From: Spirochaetaceae bacterium
Lineage (GTDB): Bacteria; Spirochaetota; Leptospiria; Leptospirales; Leptonemataceae
Length of the DNA: 64,000 bases
NCBI GenBank assembly: GCA_002730875.1
Contig: PCBI01000005.1
Location: forward strand, 1,022,588-1,086,587
Direction of reading: 5' to 3'
Under the pieces are notes generated by a model, which made no database searches, had not been told where the DNA came from, and worked only from the letters and a program-made list of their open reading frames with translations. Shown piece after piece: positions 51,847 to 60,322 of this stretch. Every line of letters starts with the position of its first letter. The stretch's first letter is position 1. Position numbers and translations under genes: made by a program.

Positions 51847-53091
51847 CTAGCGATTTCGCTTAACCTGTATTCTAAAGGAAGAAAGCAGACTAAAGGCCAG
51901 AAATAGAATCGCTATAACGCCCAGAACCGAAACAATCGTAATCGTGGCATTCTTGAATACCGGGTTGTAGTCCGATTGCAGCGGATTTGCATAGTGAAAA
52001 CTGTCATCCGGAAGATTATAGACGACGGGCCTGCCATCATAATCCACTTTCAGGGCCGGACCCAATCCGCGAATGTTCAGCTCTTCCACGGCCTTTTCAT
52101 TTTCCATTTCCGGTTTTGCTTTTTCCGGTTTCCAGACTACAACTTTGAAAGGATAACTCGCCTCGGGATCCCGGTACTCCCGGGAGCTTTGTTCGAGCTG
52201 CACTGTGAGCTGCGAGCTACCGGGACGAAAGCCTTTAGGAACTGATATCGCTCCATCCTGAACGTTACAGGTAAACGGAGCCGGCATCCGGGAGCTTTGA
52301 TGAGCCAGGCGGCATCCGGTAACCTTCGCTGTTTCTGGCACTCGAATGATGAATTGATCGCCGGCATAGGTTCGCGGTGGGTTGGAAGCATTCTCCACCG
52401 AATAGACAAGGTTGATGCGCAGGCCTTGTTCTTCGTTTAGAATCTCCAGGCCAGGCATGATGTTAAGGTCCTCGTCTCTGGCGCCGGAATCGAAGACCTG
52501 TACAAGCTGAGCTTCGTCCTGTCTTTCGGCAACCGGAGGAATGACGGTTACGTAGGTCTCTCCCTGGTAAGTCGCCCGAATCAGAAAAGGCACAGCCACG
52601 CGTTCTGCCGGGGGAAAGCGAAAATTGGTCCCCGGGTTCTCCAGGGTGTGGAGCACCGTCATTTGCTGACCTGGTCGAATGAGCTCCAGCTTCTCGGCCG
52701 CGGCGGGCGCTCCGTTGGTGCCATTGATTACCCGGCCTTTGATCTGAACGGCGCTTGGGTTCGGTCCCTGTAATTCGGACGCCGGTTGGCTCCACATGGC
52801 CGCGGGAAACAGCGATAACATACTGGCGCAGAATACAGCGGCCGCCAGCCTACGAACCGGGGAAATGCGAAAGCTCTGCGAATTCACCGAGCCTATCGAG
52901 CTCATTGAGCTTACTGAATTGATCGAGCTTCTCCCATCCATCAAGTCGACCCAACCTATGAAGCGTACCGAAACGGGAGAAATTCGGGAATACCGCATAG
53001 TATGCGATACCCGGGATCTTAAATTGCGGAGTCTGGAGATAAAGCCAGCTTTAACCGGACGTACAGATTTGTAGAGTTTTTGCACGGACAT
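51847..53091 (-). CDS. Membrane-anchored periplasmic protein in the ccm operon
   Basis: 414 residues from ATG 53091 (AAGGA upstream), one base after the previous stop. A strange N-terminus of ~90 residues (basic, then Ser/Ile/Asn repeats SINSVSSMSSIGSVN) precedes a signal-like helix (RRLAAAVFCASMLSLFPAAM); a later start is possible. Then comes a periplasmic part beginning with a carboxypeptidase-regulatory-like fold (IKGRVINGTNGAPAAAEKL) and a C-terminal membrane helix (ATITIVSVLGVIAILFLAF). No family recognised; the operon suggests a role in cytochrome c biogenesis. Confidence 0.72.
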   Translation of the reverse strand: MSVQKLYKSVRPVKAGFISRLRNLRSRVSHTMRYSRISPVSVRFIGWVDLMDGRSSINSVSSMSSIGSVNSQSFRISPVRRLAAAVFCASMLSLFPAAMWSQPASELQGPNPSAVQIKGRVINGTNGAPAAAEKLELIRPGQQMTVLHTLENPGTNFRFPPAERVAVPFLIRATYQGETYVTVIPPVAERQDEAQLVQVFDSGARDEDLNIMPGLEILNEEQGLRINLVYSVENASNPPRTYAGDQFIIRVPETAKVTGCRLAHQSSRMPAPFTCNVQDGAISVPKGFRPGSSQLTVQLEQSSREYRDPEASYPFKVVVWKPEKAKPEMENEKAVEELNIRGLGPALKVDYDGRPVVYNLPDDSFHYANPLQSDYNPVFKNATITIVSVLGVIAILFLAFSLLSSFRIQVKRNR

Positions 53092-53092
53092 T

Positions 53093-53479
53093 TCAGGATT
53101 CCTTAAAGGGGAGACCGCACTGGATGCAGTGATCCTGTTCTTTGCGAATATAACCACAGGCAGGACAGAACCGGTCGGACGTGCTGGCGGCGGTGGACTC
53201 ATGATAATTCTGAAGCTCGCTTTCGATGCGGTCCAGCTTGCGTAAAAAAGGGGCGCTCAGACGCTTCAGTTCTTCGTCCGGGATCTTGCCGGATTCGGCT
53301 TCGATGCGTAGATCCTGCAGGTTGGCCAGCATAACCGATTTTTCGTCCAGCAGGTCCTGCCGCTTGCTCTTGCCGGAAACAAAGTAGTGAGCGCCATCTT
53401 GCACTGGCTGCATGATGGGCCACAAAAAGAACATGATTATGGCAAAGATTATGATGAAAGAGAGAATAGATAGAATCAT
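53093..53479 (-). CDS. Membrane-anchored zinc-ribbon protein in the ccm operon
   Basis: 128 residues. One N-terminal membrane helix (ILSFIIIFAIIMFFLWPIM), a charged coiled-coil-like region (LLDEKSVMLANLQDLRIEAE; LRKLDRIESELQNY) and a C-terminal zinc ribbon with two CxxC pairs (CPAC, CIQC). The start overlaps the ccmH stop (ATGA). Helix plus coiled-coil architecture recalls the first part of CcmI, the apocytochrome chaperone, but the ribbon is extra. Role inferred from position. Confidence 0.75.
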   Translation of the reverse strand: MILSILSFIIIFAIIMFFLWPIMQPVQDGAHYFVSGKSKRQDLLDEKSVMLANLQDLRIEAESGKIPDEELKRLSAPFLRKLDRIESELQNYHESTAASTSDRFCPACGYIRKEQDHCIQCGLPFKES

Positions 53480-54312
53480 CGATCAATGTCCTTGAATCGA
53501 TCCAGGTCCACATCTTCCTGCCCGTCGGTTGACCCTGATCCGTTTGCACCGTCTGCGCCTTCGCTTTCCGGATGCGAAAGGTCGCCGAAAGGATCGCGAC
53601 GGCGAAAGTAACGAACGGCAATCAAAAGGCCGGTAATGACGAAAACCGAAATCAGCAGTATGGGGATCCAATTGGCCGTGGTTCCACGGATTTTGGAGCC
53701 ATGACCGTCAATGATTTTGCCTACCAGATCCATTCTTCCCTGGTTCTGTAACTCAAGGATGATTGGATCATTCATGTACTTCTTTCCGAAGCCATGTTCT
53801 AGATGATAGATGATGGTTTCGGCATCCATGCCTTCCTGGATTCGGTTCTCCATGAATCTTCGCACAGGAATGCCCCAGGGGCACTCTACGTGCGGACAAC
53901 TGGAAAGTATGAAATGACAGCCGCACTGGCAAATTACGGAATCCGATACCTTGTTGAAGACCTGTATGTGTTCCGGTTTTTTTAGATTCGTATAGACTTC
54001 CTGTGCGCTGGCCGGCGATGCAAGAAATGCCGGCAGGAATGCAAAGAGCATTAGAGCGATCAGTGAGTGGAGCCTTCGCCGAGCGCCGGCGACGCTTCTT
54101 CCGAAAGAATTCCCCGCTATCGTTCTCGAAGCGACCTTTAGCGCAGTGAGTAGCGATTCGATTCCTGCTGCAAAGTCGCTCTTCGAAGCGGCTTTTGAAG
54201 TCAAAGCGAATAGTGCAGAATCCGTTTCCTTCGAGGAGGATGGCATCGAAGCGATTTTGCCGGTCTTTTGCTTACAGTCCATTGAGTCTGGCGAACTAAT
54301 TGAGTTTCCCAT
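53476..54312 (-). CDS. ccmH: CcmH-like cytochrome c biogenesis protein
   Basis: 278 residues from ATG 54312 (AGGAAGGA upstream), one base after the ccmF stop. A long N-terminal extension precedes the signal helix (RRRLHSLIALMLFAFLPAFL). The CcmH domain has VICQCGCHF (Cys 128, 130, 132) and a second cluster SSCPHVECPWG (139, 144) in place of the usual LRCxxCQN, followed by helical RRFMENRIQEGMDAETIIYH and a C-terminal membrane helix. CcmH reduces or presents the apocytochrome CxxCH thiols to the heme-ligating CcmF. Confidence 0.83.
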   Translation of the reverse strand: MGNSISSPDSMDCKQKTGKIASMPSSSKETDSALFALTSKAASKSDFAAGIESLLTALKVASRTIAGNSFGRSVAGARRRLHSLIALMLFAFLPAFLASPASAQEVYTNLKKPEHIQVFNKVSDSVICQCGCHFILSSCPHVECPWGIPVRRFMENRIQEGMDAETIIYHLEHGFGKKYMNDPIILELQNQGRMDLVGKIIDGHGSKIRGTTANWIPILLISVFVITGLLIAVRYFRRRDPFGDLSHPESEGADGANGSGSTDGQEDVDLDRFKDIDR

Positions 54313-54313
54313 C

Positions 54314-56812
54314 CTATCCTTCCTTTCTCTTTTCACCGAAAGGCAGGATCAGAATCAGGCCGCTCAGGAAGAACAGCACCGTACCCAGCCAGATGAACTT
54401 GACCAGCGGGTTGATCCATATTTCCAGATTCGCCACAATTGTGCCGGGAAACATACGCTGGTAGGCTTCGGGAGCTTTTCGCATGTCAAAGAAGTAAAGC
54501 TCGTACATCTGGGTTAGATCCGGGTTCTGGCCGGTGGATGCATCCGAAATCGCGCCCAGCTGAATGTAGAGATCCTCCGACCAGGTAGACTTTATGTCCG
54601 GTTCGCTGGTAGGCGTGCGAAGAGAAAAGCCATCCTGGCTCCTTGATATCTCGCCGGTGGGCGGATAGATCCTGGGATGAAAGTGTCGCTCGGTGGTCAT
54701 TCTTCCATCAGGAATAAAGCCGATTAAGAACTTCACCATTCGGTCCGGGGCCGAAGGCTTCTTGTTTGCCGCTTCGTACGGATCCGTGCCATCGGTGGGC
54801 CTGGGGGGCTGATAGTTGGGCGGATTGATGCGGTAATGGGCTTCCTGGGAAATCGCCACATCCAGGGGATTGGAGGCATCCCCGTGGGGAGCGATTTCCG
54901 GGCGAATGAACAGATCCCTGGCTTCGATGGTGTAATTTTCCATGTAGGCCCGGTCTCCACTGTAGTAGTGGATGTAATCGGAACCAGGCTCAGCCTGCAT
55001 CTTGTAGTAGTGAAACTGAAACTTGTCGGTCTTTTTGAAAGAGCCGCCGGCGTAGCCAATGAACAGGAATACTACGGAGATGTGTACGAGATAGCCCGCG
55101 TATCGCCTCTTGTTTCGCAGTATCAATCGAACGAAAGCTAGAAGGGCATTTTCTTCGAATCGCACCATCCTGGACTTCACGCCCCGGTAATACTCCTGAA
55201 GAAGGCCCACAATGGTAAAGGCCGCAATGCCCACGGTTAGAACCGTAAACAGTTCGGCCACCCATCCGGGCCCCCAGGTGCTCCGATCCGCGCCTTCCGG
55301 CCTGGTGAAAAGAAGACCGTAGGTAAGTCCAAAGGCTACCGAAGCGATGATTCCGGCGATAATTGGGATACGCAGGGTACGGGTATAGATGGCATCGGCG
55401 CTTTTTCGCCAGGCCAGTAGCGGACTGGCGCCCATAAGAAACAGCGTAATGATGCCCACCGGCACCATGATCTTGTTAAAGGTAGAGAGCTTCCATTCTA
55501 CCTTGGCGCAACTGAGCCCGCCATCCCATCGGCAGTCCAGCGGCATCAAAGGCGAGAAAACGCCAATCAGGATTATGAATACCGAAAACGTCATCAGGAA
55601 GTTGTTTAGGAGCATACTTCCTTCTTTGGATGTGACCGCTTCCAGTCGATTCTCCGGGCGCAGCTTCTTGTGCTGGAAATAGAGGAAGCGCATGAAGTAC
55701 AGATAGCTCACCGAAATGAAGACTATCATGGGCGTGCCGATGGTGGATTCGGCAAATGTGTGCGGCCCTTCCAGAACGCCACTTCTAGTAATCCAGGTAC
55801 CCAGAAGACAGAAATGGTAAGTAGTGATGATTAGAAAGACGTTCCAGAAACGAAGCATCTTTCTTCGCTCTTGAACGATCAATGAGTGCAAAAAGGCCGT
55901 AGCAAACAGGAACGGCATCAGACTGGAGTTCTCCACCGGGTCCCAGGCCCAGTAACCGCCCCAACCCAGTTCTTCGTAGGCCCATTTGCTTCCGAGGAGG
56001 ATGCCAAAGCCAAGGAAGAACCAGCAGAACAATGCCCATCGTCGCAGTAGCGGTAGCCAGTCTTCGCGCAAGTTGCCGCTAAGCAATGCGGCGCCAGTGA
56101 TGGCAAAAGGTATGGCGAAGGCCACATAGCCCACATAGAGAATGGGCGGATGGATGATCATGGCCCAGTGAAGCAAGAGAGGGTTAATACCCTGGCCGGC
56201 GGCCATCTCAACGGCGAATGTGCGAAAAGGCTGCGCGTCCCGAAAGAACACAGCCAGCATGATAAAGAGTAATTGAACCGAAGCGAGAATCCAGTAAAGA
56301 GGCGGCAATCGGTTATACAATCGATTGCGGGTCTGATACACGGCAATGGCGCTGAACAGACAGAGCAGGAAATACCAGAATAGCAGGCTTCCGCTGGAGC
56401 CAGCCCATACGCCGGTTATTCGATAAAATACCCCCAGGCTGGGCGATGAATTATGAACTACATACCGGTTCGAAAGATCCCCGGAAACAAGAAGTACGAT
56501 TAAGATAAAGAGAGCCAGACTGACCAGAGCCAGGTTCGCGTAGATTCCCCGTGCGGCCAGGTTAAGAGCCATGGCCCGACTGCGAATGCCGGTCCACTTG
56601 AGCAGTCCGGATCCCAGGAACTCCCAGGCGCCCAGAATGCCTCGATAGAAACTACTGTAGGTTCTTCGGGGCGTCGTCAGTTCCAGGCTCACCAGGCGAA
56701 CCGCATTGCGCCTGCTTCGCAGGGGAAAGCCCACCAGTGAAAGAATAAAGACAAGGCAGACAGTGGCTGCCGAAAGTATTAGGATCAAAGATCCGATGTA
56801 GTTTAAATCCAC
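54314..56812 (-). CDS. ccmF: Cytochrome c heme lyase CcmF
   Basis: 832 residues, ~14-15 membrane helices. The heme-handling WWD domain is clear (EELGWGGYWAWDPVENSSLM), with HPPILYVGYVAF, FLHSLIVQERRKML and YHFCLLGTWITRSGVL, all marks of CcmF. It attaches heme from holo-CcmE to apocytochrome c on the outer face of the inner membrane. Length is longer than E. coli CcmF (647) because of a large periplasmic region between the last helices (residues ~610-800). Two bases downstream of ccmE. Confidence 0.95.
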   Translation of the reverse strand: MDLNYIGSLILILSAATVCLVFILSLVGFPLRSRRNAVRLVSLELTTPRRTYSSFYRGILGAWEFLGSGLLKWTGIRSRAMALNLAARGIYANLALVSLALFILIVLLVSGDLSNRYVVHNSSPSLGVFYRITGVWAGSSGSLLFWYFLLCLFSAIAVYQTRNRLYNRLPPLYWILASVQLLFIMLAVFFRDAQPFRTFAVEMAAGQGINPLLLHWAMIIHPPILYVGYVAFAIPFAITGAALLSGNLREDWLPLLRRWALFCWFFLGFGILLGSKWAYEELGWGGYWAWDPVENSSLMPFLFATAFLHSLIVQERRKMLRFWNVFLIITTYHFCLLGTWITRSGVLEGPHTFAESTIGTPMIVFISVSYLYFMRFLYFQHKKLRPENRLEAVTSKEGSMLLNNFLMTFSVFIILIGVFSPLMPLDCRWDGGLSCAKVEWKLSTFNKIMVPVGIITLFLMGASPLLAWRKSADAIYTRTLRIPIIAGIIASVAFGLTYGLLFTRPEGADRSTWGPGWVAELFTVLTVGIAAFTIVGLLQEYYRGVKSRMVRFEENALLAFVRLILRNKRRYAGYLVHISVVFLFIGYAGGSFKKTDKFQFHYYKMQAEPGSDYIHYYSGDRAYMENYTIEARDLFIRPEIAPHGDASNPLDVAISQEAHYRINPPNYQPPRPTDGTDPYEAANKKPSAPDRMVKFLIGFIPDGRMTTERHFHPRIYPPTGEISRSQDGFSLRTPTSEPDIKSTWSEDLYIQLGAISDASTGQNPDLTQMYELYFFDMRKAPEAYQRMFPGTIVANLEIWINPLVKFIWLGTVLFFLSGLILILPFGEKRKEG

Positions 56813-56814
56813 GA

Positions 56815-57345
56815 TTATCCGTCTTTTTCCGCTGCCTGCATGGCGTCCAGGGCTTCGGATGTACCGTAGCCTGGCTGACCCGCATGCGGAGCATCATACT
56901 TACTGGCACATTTGGCTTCGACCTTGTGTGCCATTAGCGTACCATCTTTGAGATGACCGTCCACCCTTACCGGAGCCGCATCTCCGAACGTGTCCGGTAA
57001 CTGGCTGTTTCCATCGTAGAGTACTGGCAGATTCTTGCCGTCCAATTCTACCACGAACTCTGCTTTATCGCCCATGCGAAGAATAGTGCCCGGCTTCACG
57101 AAGCCGCGAACTCGTAGTTCCCGGTCCTGGAAACTGGCGGGGTTCTCCGCTACATCCGATGCATTGGCCAGCAGAACAGAGGTGGCCCCGGTGCCGGAAA
57201 GGAAGTAAAGGCCCAACAGCGTTGCAAGAATAAGCAGCACAATGGCCAGAAATCGACGATTCACGCGTACAAGAAAACTGACTGCGGTCCGGGTGGCAAT
57301 CGGATTATGGCAAAATCGTCCCGTTGAGTTGCGGTAGATTCTCAA
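56815..57345 (-). CDS. ccmE: Heme chaperone CcmE, CxxxY variant
   Basis: 176 residues. N-terminal membrane helix (RFLAIVLLILATLLGLYFL), then the OB-fold heme-binding domain (RELRVRGFVKPGTILR, VRVDGHLKDGTLMAHKVEAK). The residue that binds heme covalently is His in the common HxxxY motif; here it is CASKY (Cys146, Tyr150). Cys-type CcmE is known from archaea and some sulfate reducers. First gene of the operon. The C-terminal tail (GQPGYGTSEALDAMQ) is typical in length. Confidence 0.92.
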   Translation of the reverse strand: MRIYRNSTGRFCHNPIATRTAVSFLVRVNRRFLAIVLLILATLLGLYFLSGTGATSVLLANASDVAENPASFQDRELRVRGFVKPGTILRMGDKAEFVVELDGKNLPVLYDGNSQLPDTFGDAAPVRVDGHLKDGTLMAHKVEAKCASKYDAPHAGQPGYGTSEALDAMQAAEKDG

Positions 57346-57563
57346 TCCAGTGTGGAGGGATTACCTGAAGGATATTCGACCATCATTTGGTCCGGTCTTT
57401 GGTCCGAAAAGGGAAGCGTCGCGGCGACCGGCGGAGGTTCCGGAGACTTCTGCTGGGCCTTGTCTGGTTCGACGCTATGTCACTTCAGTGGCGGGCTTTG
57501 TTTTGAACCAAAACCGACGTCAAAAAGTCTGAATTTCCTATCTTTTTCCTATGGTAATGGAAT

Positions 57564-57584
57564 TTCCTGATTGAATTACAGGAA
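57564..57584. promoter_or_regulatory. Inverted repeat ahead of the LysM gene
   Basis: TTCCTG (57564-57569) and CAGGAA (57579-57584) with a 9-base spacer, just upstream of a -10-like TATAAA at 57591-57596. Spacing suits an operator. The ATG at 57605 lies only 8 bases after the -10, so the transcript leader would be very short. Confidence 0.35.
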
Positions 57585-57604
57585 GTCCTCTATAAAAGTG
57601 CCGC

Positions 57605-58321
57605 ATGGCCACGAAGAAAAGCAGCAAAAAAGCAGCCAAGAAGACTGCGAAGAAGTCCGCAAAGAAAGCGGCAAAAAAAACAGCTAAAAAGAGTGCGAAA
57701 AAGAGCTCCAAAAAGAGAGCCAGCACAGCCCGTTCTAAAAGCACAGATACTCTGGCCGGCTCTGTATTCGAAGACCGTTTCCCTGCGGAGCCTTTCGCTT
57801 CCCAGGATACTGGTTCGGATGTATCCGCGTACGATTCCCCTTCTCCTTTCTCCGTAGAGGAGAAAGAGTCCAGTTCCCGAACAGGTCTGGGCATTGCTGC
57901 TGCTATTCTGGTTCTGATCGTAGGCATCTTCCTGTTCAAAGATAGCTTCCTTGGCGATGGGGAAAACACCGGCGCCGATCCTCGACAATCCGAGATCACT
58001 GCTGATGGACAGCAACAACCCGGTGAAGCTCCCGCTAACGAGCAAGGCGAACAAGAAGACCAGGCCGAAAACCAGGATCAAACAGCAGAGCAACAAGGTG
58101 AGCAAGAAGACCAGGCGGCTCAGCAGGAAGAACAACAACCTGCCGACAACCAGGCTTCTGAAACCAGAGAGTATGCCATCAAGCCAGGGGATACCTATGG
58201 CAAGATTGCTACAACAGAACTGGGCGATCGAAACCGCTGGAAAGAGATTCAAAAACTGAACCCTGATGTAAATGCAGGGGCTCTGAAAGTGGGTCAAAAG
58301 ATCAAGCTACCAGCGAAGTAA
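57605..58321 (+). CDS. Histone-H1-like tail + membrane helix + LysM protein
   Basis: 238 residues in four parts. Residues 1-45 are Lys/Ala/Ser/Thr repeats of the type KKAAKKTAKKSAKK, as in histone H1 tails and bacterial nucleoid proteins. Residues ~46-95 are an acidic spacer. One membrane helix follows (LGIAAAILVLIVGIFLF), then a Gln/Glu/Asp/Ala-rich stretch and a C-terminal LysM domain (YAIKPGDTYGKIATTELGDR, LNPDVNAGALKVGQKIKLP). The basic tail should face the cytoplasm and the LysM the peptidoglycan, suggesting a DNA- or membrane-to-wall link. Role not known. Confidence 0.88.
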   Translation: MATKKSSKKAAKKTAKKSAKKAAKKTAKKSAKKSSKKRASTARSKSTDTLAGSVFEDRFPAEPFASQDTGSDVSAYDSPSPFSVEEKESSSRTGLGIAAAILVLIVGIFLFKDSFLGDGENTGADPRQSEITADGQQQPGEAPANEQGEQEDQAENQDQTAEQQGEQEDQAAQQEEQQPADNQASETREYAIKPGDTYGKIATTELGDRNRWKEIQKLNPDVNAGALKVGQKIKLPAK

Positions 58322-58364
58322 TCTAGCATTTCGCAACACTGCGAAGCGCGATTCTCGCGAAACG

Positions 58365-58395
58365 AAGGCCGGCAGTAATGTCGGCCTTTTCTTTT
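58365..58395 (+). terminator. Intrinsic terminator after the LysM gene
   Basis: AAGGCCG / CGGCCTT stem (7 bp) with a 10-base loop, followed by TTTTCTTTT. Confidence 0.85.
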
Positions 58396-58554
58396 GTGGG
58401 GGGAGGGCGTTAGATCTCTTCAGCATTTCAGAGCGTGAGAGATTTCCCGTAGGATATCCGCAGGGCTCCTCCTGCAGGCAGCGCCGGCTTGGAAATTAGG
58501 TTTGACCGCAATTGGCAATGGTCCCAAATACATTGTCTGATTAAGAGCTCTGGT

Positions 58555-60114
58555 ATGCACCGGTCTTCCCTGATTCTTTGCTTCATTGGAATATGGATCA
58601 TCCCGGTGCCGGGCCGAACGCAGGAGCTTTCCATACCGCTGATTCGGGCTTCGTCCCTGGGCATTGCTTCCCAGCCCGCCGAATTCCAGGTACTGACCGG
58701 ACCCTTCGCGGATGCCACATTCGCCTCTATTCAAGGACTCAGTGGCTGGGAATTGAAATCATCCCCCCTGGTGCCCGGGTTTTCTGACGAGACCTTCCTG
58801 GTCCGATTTGCCTTCCACAATGATTCGGAGTCTCAGGAATTCTGCATCGAGAATCCGGTGGGCTATGTAAATGAGGTGGCTTTGCTTCCCAGAACCGGGC
58901 CTGTCAGGCTGCTCGGTTCGGCCCACGCCGTGGGCCCGGTCAGACACCGCAACCATCCGTATCCAGTGTTCTGTTTATCTATTGCTCAAGGAAAAGTCGA
59001 AATCATTGTACTACGCTATCGGTCCGGGTCAGCTCTGCTAATTGAGCCCTTGTTGCGTCGGGCGTTCGCTCTGGATGATTCTATAGGGCTGCATCGCGAT
59101 TTGCAGGTTCTCTACTTTGGATGCCTTCTTATACTGCTCTTACTGCATTCCTATGGCCTCTTCAGAACCAGGAACCCGGACTTTCTTTTCTTTAGCCTGT
59201 ACATTATAAGCACGTTTCTGTACCAATTTGCCTATGTTGGTTTCTTGCGGGTCTATGTCTTTGATTCTGGTGGGGCCTGGCTAGGATCCTTGCTGGTTTC
59301 TCTTGGGGCGTTCAACCTTGCAGCATTGCTGGCCTTTTCAATCCGGTATCTTCGCATTGTCCGGAGCGAATCAATGGGAGTATTGGCTCATGGCCCGGTA
59401 TACATCCTGGTCGCCTATTCCGTCTTATCCTGGCTACTACCTCTATCCGTTGCCGATCCGACCGTCCATGTGCTGGCCATGATCAGCATCGCGAGCTTCT
59501 CTGGAATACTCATTTATCGGAGCTTTCGTGGCAGTAGATCTGCGGTCTGGATGACCATTACCCTGGGCTTTCTTCTCTTGAGCATTGTAACATTCAATCT
59601 GTTTGCCCTGGGTTTTTCCGTTCCGGCCAACTTCGGTCGGCATGCGGTTCAAATTGGCACATTGGCACAGATCTTCATAATGAATTTGTCTTTGCTGGAT
59701 CGCTATAGTCTACCGGAACCGCTGGCTTCGATCCCGCGGGTGCCTATTTCTAAAGGGAAAAGCCGCCTGGGCGGCATCGATGTGGACGAAACCATGCGAA
59801 GCGTGCATACGTTGCTGGAGAGCACTCGCATCTACTGTGATGAGGATCTGCGGCTGCAACGATTAGCTTCGCTTGTGGAGCTGCGTCCGGATCAACTTGG
59901 TGAATTGATCAATCGCAGCACAGGATTGCGATTTAATGATTACTTGAATCAGTTCCGAATTCGCGAAGCGCAGCGAATTATGGAAACGGAACCCCAACGA
60001 AGCATTCTCGACGTCTGCTTTAGCGTGGGATTTAACTCCAAATCTACCTTTTACTCGGCTTTTAAGAAGGAACTGGGAAAAACTCCGGGTGAGGTTCGAG
60101 CGGGCCATCGATAA
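58555..60114 (+). CDS. 7TMR-DISM membrane receptor with AraC-type DNA-binding domain
   Basis: 519 residues from ATG 58555, which opens a signal peptide (MHRSSLILCFIGIWIIPVPG); the frame also runs up to 58489. Residues ~25-170 form a periplasmic beta domain of the 7TMR-DISM type (FLVRFAFHNDSESQEFCIEN), ~175-390 are seven membrane helices, and the C-terminal ~110 residues an AraC HTH (LASLVELRPDQLGELINRST, LDVCFSVGFNSKSTFYSAFK, KELGKTPGEVR). A membrane-bound transcription factor sensing an outside ligand. Targets unknown. Confidence 0.9.
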   Translation: MHRSSLILCFIGIWIIPVPGRTQELSIPLIRASSLGIASQPAEFQVLTGPFADATFASIQGLSGWELKSSPLVPGFSDETFLVRFAFHNDSESQEFCIENPVGYVNEVALLPRTGPVRLLGSAHAVGPVRHRNHPYPVFCLSIAQGKVEIIVLRYRSGSALLIEPLLRRAFALDDSIGLHRDLQVLYFGCLLILLLLHSYGLFRTRNPDFLFFSLYIISTFLYQFAYVGFLRVYVFDSGGAWLGSLLVSLGAFNLAALLAFSIRYLRIVRSESMGVLAHGPVYILVAYSVLSWLLPLSVADPTVHVLAMISIASFSGILIYRSFRGSRSAVWMTITLGFLLLSIVTFNLFALGFSVPANFGRHAVQIGTLAQIFIMNLSLLDRYSLPEPLASIPRVPISKGKSRLGGIDVDETMRSVHTLLESTRIYCDEDLRLQRLASLVELRPDQLGELINRSTGLRFNDYLNQFRIREAQRIMETEPQRSILDVCFSVGFNSKSTFYSAFKKELGKTPGEVRAGHR

Positions 60115-60171
60115 AGAGTCCGAATTCGTGAAACCGGACGACAGGTCTGTAGATTCAGGATAGAATTCCAG

Positions 60172-60215
60172 TTGGTCCTTGACGATTTCCGTTTTTCCGC
60201 GAGGACCAATTTTTT
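60172..60215 (+). terminator. Intrinsic terminator after the AraC-type gene
   Basis: TTGGTCCT and AGGACCAA form an 8-bp stem around a 22-base loop; a run of six T follows. Confidence 0.8.
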
Positions 60216-60229
60216 AACCGGAGCAAGAG

Positions 60230-60322
60230 ATGCTGTTTCACGATATTCATGAAGCGAATAATAACGGACGACTGGCTTTCGAGATCGGTTTGCGCAATAC
60301 CTGCAAAGGAGCTCGGTTATGA
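60230..60322 (+). CDS. Possible 30-residue leader ORF
   Basis: ATG at 60230 with GGAG 6 bases upstream, reading MLFHDIHEANNNGRLAFEIG and on to a stop (60320-60322) that overlaps the ATG of the next lipoprotein gene (ATGA). It follows a terminator, so it would lie at the start of a new transcript. It could be a small gene, a translational coupler or a chance reading frame. Confidence 0.35.
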   Translation: MLFHDIHEANNNGRLAFEIGLRNTCKGARL

